Assembly (NCBI GenBank): GCA_054601695.1
Contig: BAAHQB010000021.1
Location: 1 to 64,000 of the forward strand
DNA: 64,000 nt
Reading direction: 5' to 3'
Origin: Amorphochlora amoebiformis
Taxonomy: Eukaryota > Cercozoa > Chlorarachniophyceae
Shown here: one piece after another, positions 1 to 64,000 of the stretch
Position numbering within the stretch: the first letter of the stretch is position 1
How the letters are laid out: each line of letters begins with the position of its first letter
Notes under the pieces: model-generated
Seen by the model: the letters and a program-made list of their open reading frames with translations, nothing else
Database searches by the model: none
Told to the model about the DNA's origin: nothing
Position numbers and translations under genes: made by a program

Positions 1-285
1 CTAACGCTAACCCTAACCCTAACGCTAACCCTAACCCTAACCCAAACCTAACCTTAACCCACCCTGACCCTAACCAAACCCTCCCTAACCCTAACCTTAA
101 TCCTAATCTTAACCCTAACCATAACCTTAACCCTAACGCAAACCCTAACCCTAATCCTAACGCTAACTCTAACAACCCTAACCCTAACCCTAACCCTAAC
201 CCGAGTCAATGGTTCTAGGACTAAGACATGCTGAATAATCTGATCCTAACCCTAACCCTAACCCTAACTCTAACCCTAACTCTAG
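1..285. repeat. Degenerate CCCTAA telomere-type array
   Basis: Tandem CCCTAA units with many variants (GCTAA, CCTTAA, ATAA) fill this stretch and are interrupted by one copy of the recurrent element at 203-246. Variant units and continuation into gene sequence argue for interstitial rather than terminal telomere DNA. Confidence 0.9.
203..246 (+). repeat. Recurrent TTAGGG-associated element, copy 1
   Basis: Matches the consensus running from GAGTCAATGG through CTAGGACTAAGACATGCTG to AATAATCTGATCC. It sits inside a CCCTAA array, as do most other copies in the window. Confidence 0.8.
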
Positions 286-3628
<3,343 letters not shown>

Positions 3629-4124
3629 GGCAAGCGGCGATCGAGAGCCTAAGCTAGCTATACTAGTATAGCTCTTCTAACACTGGTACGTAGCCTAGGC
3701 AGCAGCTTCGTTTGTGTAGTCGCTCAATTTGTATCGTACTGCATGTGAAGTAATGGTAGTCATAAGTCCGAGTGTGTGTGTACATTAGAGTCCGACCCAA
3801 TACCATAGATCTACTAGATCTAGTAGATACACTAGATAACTAAGATAAGTACGACCAACCTAGTACTAGTAGTACTAGGCTTCTAGGAATGTGTCTAGTG
3901 TGTACTCTGATAAATACGAATAGGATTTCAAACCATTTATTGCCTCTTCAAGTTCTTGATAATAAATAGAAGATATTTATCTAGTTTATGCTAGACATAC
4001 CACTTGCTAGACAAACCGTGATCGAGTCAATTATTTTATCATCCCAAGTTTTAGAAGTTTCAAATATCCCCCAATTCAAATATCTTCATGTGCAGCTTAA
4101 TCAAAATAAACTTGAACGCATGCT
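3629..4124. other. CTAG-rich convergent intergenic spacer
   Basis: Non-repetitive DNA between the 3' ends of two convergent genes. It is very rich in CTAG-containing and ACTAGT-like palindromes (for example TACTAGATCTAGTAGATAC near 3809). The second convergent spacer at 22970-23752 has the same character. No gene was seen. Confidence 0.7.
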
Positions 4125-4248
4125 CTAGATGCTAGACATTTCACGGGCTGTCAGTGCGAGAACTGGTAGAATCAGTGCAGCGGATACCAGGGATATCGAG
4201 GAGACCAAAACTAGCAAAATTAACTGCCCTGCGCACCTTCTAGTGTAC
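4125..4248 (-). CDS. Terminal exon encoding a hydrophobic C-terminal segment
   Basis: Minus-strand exon from a CATCAG acceptor to TAG at 4125-4127. It encodes [20 protein letters not shown] and continues [13 protein letters not shown], a likely single membrane span at the very C-terminus. The upstream 39-base exon at 4342-4380 joins in phase. It could end the AAGAB-like gene by alternative splicing or belong to another tail-anchored protein. Confidence 0.55.
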
Positions 4249-4286
4249 CTGATGTGTATGTAATATATACAATACAATACACACAT

Positions 4287-4333
<47 letters not shown>

Positions 4334-4341
4334 ATATATAC

Positions 4342-4380
4342 CCTCGCTCTCCGATGGATTTGCACTTCCTCCTGTGAGGC
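4342..4380 (-). CDS. Basic exon preceding the hydrophobic tail ([13 protein letters not shown])
   Basis: Acceptor ACAATTAG, donor AGG|GTATAT; its phase joins 4125-4248. All three frames are open, so support comes from splice sites and phase. Confidence 0.45.
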
Positions 4381-4497
4381 CTAATTGTAATATATATGTA
4401 TAAATATATATATATATGTAAATATATATATATTATATATATACGTGCATACATAGGTATAAAAATGTAATACATACACATGTATATATACGTATAT

Positions 4498-4539
<42 letters not shown>

Positions 4540-4616
4540 TATATTTACATGTACATAATTTATAACATGTATTGTACATATATAAAAATATATATATTTA
4601 CACACACATATATATA

Positions 4617-4665
<49 letters not shown>

Positions 4666-4679
4666 CATGATACACACAA

Positions 4680-4713
<34 letters not shown>

Positions 4714-4741
4714 AGCCATTATAAATATACAGAAGCATACA

Positions 4742-17968
<13,227 letters not shown>

Positions 17969-18090
17969 GCTGATAGCCTCTCGCAACCGAGAAATGTCAC
18001 TGTGACCCGTCACGCTGTTACACTGCCGATACACACCGTTGAGTCACGCTGAACACGTGTCACAAGACACGTGCGCTCCAAGTTGGCGCC
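17969..18090. promoter_or_regulatory. Bidirectional promoter between AAGAB-like and CEP19-like genes
   Basis: Only 122 bp separate the two divergent ATGs. It contains two CACGTG palindromes (in GAACACGTGTC and GACACGTGCG) and repeated GTCAC/GTGAC motifs. It is the most GC-rich stretch nearby and free of TA repeats. Confidence 0.65.
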
Positions 18091-22680
<4,590 letters not shown>

Positions 22681-22781
22681 GGTTATAGTATATATATATT
22701 TATATAATATATGTATATATGTATATATATCTATGTATATATATATATATATATATTATGTATATATATACATATAGAGAG

Positions 22782-22828
<47 letters not shown>

Positions 22829-22969
22829 TTATATGTATGTATGTATGTATAAGAATTCACATTTTATTTGTATGAATGTATACATATTTATATGTTGTGT
22901 ATGCTAAATATATATATATATATATATACTGATACATATATATATATATATATATAACCTCTAGGACTT

Positions 22970-23752
22970 AGAACTTGGCCCGATGAATTAAGTTAATTCT
23001 AGTAAATCTAGCTGTTATGCGACAACGACTTCTAGGACTTAGCGACTAAGACTAGCACTAGTACTAGTAGTAGTACTGGAGTAGTACTAGTAGTAAGATC
23101 TACTAGATCTAGGTCCTGTCTAGACTGTAATCATAGCTAGTACTAGTAGTAGTACTCTAGGTACTAGTAGTAGAAGACCCTAACAGGAGACCGCTAATTA
23201 TCATGTATCATAACTAGCATATGCATAAGATTGATCGACTACCGTCTAGACCGTGCAAGGTCTCTAGAGAAGGTCTAGAAGGTGACTGCAGACTAGACTT
23301 AGTACTAGTAGTATAGACTGAGTGAACAGCCAACACGTACTACTAGACTAGACGTATACGCCTATATATATAAGGCAATCTTTAAAATATTCAACTATTT
23401 AACTAGATTAATGCCATTTTCTAGTTTTGCAAGAAAAATTCAAAGTCAAACACATTCTTTCGGAAAAAAAAGTGCAACTACTCTAGTACTACTAGACTCT
23501 AGCTAGTCTAGCTACTAGAGCTAAGTAGAATCCAGAGAATAGCTAGACTAATCTAGTAATCTAGTAATATCTGGATATAAATTGCCGCAAAAACAGTTTT
23601 TTAACTATTTCTACCTAGTCTACTGGCCTGGACTAGTGGAATCTCAGCGTATTACTAAGTATATCCGACTTAGATATACTAGATATGCTAGATATATTGA
23701 TATGACCGTAAGACTCATAACAACTAGACTATACTAGCTATAGCTCTAGTAG
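22970..23752. other. CTAG-rich convergent intergenic spacer
   Basis: Non-repetitive DNA between the CEP19-like stop (22680) and the stop of the MORN/EF-hand gene (23753). Dense in CTAG, ACTAGTA and AGATCT palindromes (for example GCACTAGTACTAGTAGTAGT near 23055). No gene seen. Confidence 0.7.
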
Positions 23753-33442
<9,690 letters not shown>

Positions 33443-33709
33443 CGCACGCGTGAGGGTTGGTTCCGGCCCGACGCGCCTTCGCGGTCTCTCCCGTCAAAAC
33501 TAAAACGGTCACTGCAGCCGAAAAGATAGCAAAAGAATACAATGGATTAAAAGGTCGTTCAATATTAAAGATATCAAAAATAAGATATATGCATATACCT
33601 CAACAGATATATTCGATATCATATGAGCTACCGACTGTGAATATATGCAATGTCACAAAATTATTTCAGAATCCTTTCGCGGTGTCCGGCAGCAGAAACA
33701 GGACGTGTA
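33443..33709. promoter_or_regulatory. Bidirectional promoter between MORN3-like and kinesin genes
   Basis: 267 bp between divergent ATGs. The proximal half is GC-rich (CGCACGCGTGAGG, GGCCCGACGCGCC), the distal half AT-rich; no long TA repeat. An upstream non-coding kinesin exon could lie here. Confidence 0.55.
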
Positions 33710-63279
<29,570 letters not shown>

Positions 63280-63295
63280 GTATATACATATTGGA

Positions 63296-63350
<55 letters not shown>

Positions 63351-63455
63351 AATGTATGTATGTATACATATGTATATACATATACACATATACATACATA
63401 TATATATTGTGTGTGTATATATGTATGTATATATAAATACATATATATATATATA

Positions 63456-63715
63456 TTGTTAGCGCAGTGGTATAGTAGATGGTAGTCCAGAGTTCGATTC
63501 AAGTCCGTTTGGATTATGGCTAATGATAATGACCAAATTCCCAAGCAAATTCTCGCGTGGAAGGCCTTCTACCTAAGGTCTTCCATTGGAAGGTCTTCCC
63601 CTCGGATTACTATTGCTAATTCGCATGCGTAGATTACAAATATGACATTATGAATATGACGGTAGTCTAGCGATCCGATGCGTAGTTAACTAGCTATAGG
63701 TTAGCTCTACATGCT
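63456..63715 (+). mobile_element. tRNA-derived SINE-like element
   Basis: The head has a good RNA polymerase III A box (TTAGCGCAGTGGTATAG) and B box (AGTTCGATTCAAGTCC) about 30 bp apart, as in a tRNA. Then come CCGTTTGGATTATGGCTAAT and a unique middle, and it ends with TAGTTAACTAGCTATAGGTT shared with the 61.7 kb copy. It lies in the intron after exon 63279. Confidence 0.65.
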
Positions 63716-63717
63716 GT

Positions 63718-63719
<2 letters not shown>

Positions 63720-63759
<40 letters not shown>

Positions 63760-63761
63760 GT

Positions 63762-63838
<77 letters not shown>

Positions 63839-64000
63839 ATATATATACATCATATATATACAAACAGATGGAAAAAAAGTAATAGTAGAATTGGACTCAC
63901 TGTCAACAAGATGCCATCCAGTTGTGGTGTAGTTATGCGCCCGTCACACTAGCATACATGTACGTAATACTAGCATGCATATACGTATGCTGTGCGAGCT
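63720..64000. other. (TA)n followed by unassigned sequence at the window end
   Basis: (TA)n to about 63860, then a mixed island (63866-64000) with nested GCATGCATATACGTATGC palindromes. No exon with both splice sites was seen before the cut. Confidence 0.5.

Noticed and set aside
1-285. True chromosome end at position 1
   Set aside because: Units are degenerate, contain an inserted element and recur at many interior sites; nothing shows a terminus.

Overview
The window is nuclear DNA of a eukaryote: every protein-coding region is cut into small exons (15 to 174 bases) with GT...AG introns. No rRNA, tRNA, CRISPR or bacterial-type operon was seen. The gene content (a CEP19-like centriole/basal-body protein, a MORN3-like protein, a kinesin-1 motor, an AAGAB/p34-like adaptor chaperone) suggests a unicellular eukaryote with a flagellated stage. 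Interstitial repeats are of the TTAGGG type. I cannot name the species from the sequence.

Most of the 64 kb is intron, and the introns are built almost wholly from low-complexity DNA: (TA)n, degenerate TTAGGG/CCCTAA, (CT)n, (CG)n/(GT)n and short minisatellites. The long [18 protein letters not shown] and RARARA reading frames are translations of these repeats, not proteins. I found exons by looking for non-repeat islands with AG| before, |GT after, an open frame, and a reading phase that joins the neighbouring exon.

Layout. (1) About 286-3628, plus strand: an unidentified gene whose last exon has a PCNA-binding-like tail. (2) About 4742-17968, minus strand: an AAGAB/p34-like gene. Its Rab-like domain lies at 17968-13656 and its C-terminal helical domain at 6936-5175; between them are same-strand exons with an SH3-like module and other pieces. 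Two further minus exons (4125-4380) encode a hydrophobic C-terminus of uncertain ownership. (3) 18091-22680, plus: a CEP19-like gene, head to head with AAGAB across 122 bp. (4) 23753-33442, minus: a MORN3-like gene continuing in phase into EF-hands. (5) 33710 to at least 63279, plus: a kinesin-1 motor gene, head to head with the MORN gene. Its exon chain continues without a phase break into a U-box and then an F-box-like domain; the gene runs off the window.

Three features stand out. First, many exons are flanked by a ladder of partial copies of one exon edge plus its splice site, separated by (TA)n and lying on the intron side of that edge. Second, telomere-type repeats act as introns and supply splice sites. 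Third, there are candidate fusions (kinesin with U-box and F-box; MORN3 with EF-hands). A recurrent short element sits inside most of the larger TTAGGG arrays, and a tRNA-derived SINE-like family occurs at 35.9, 59.0-59.7, 61.7 and 63.5 kb. The two convergent intergenic spacers (3629-4124, 22970-23752) are unusually rich in CTAG.
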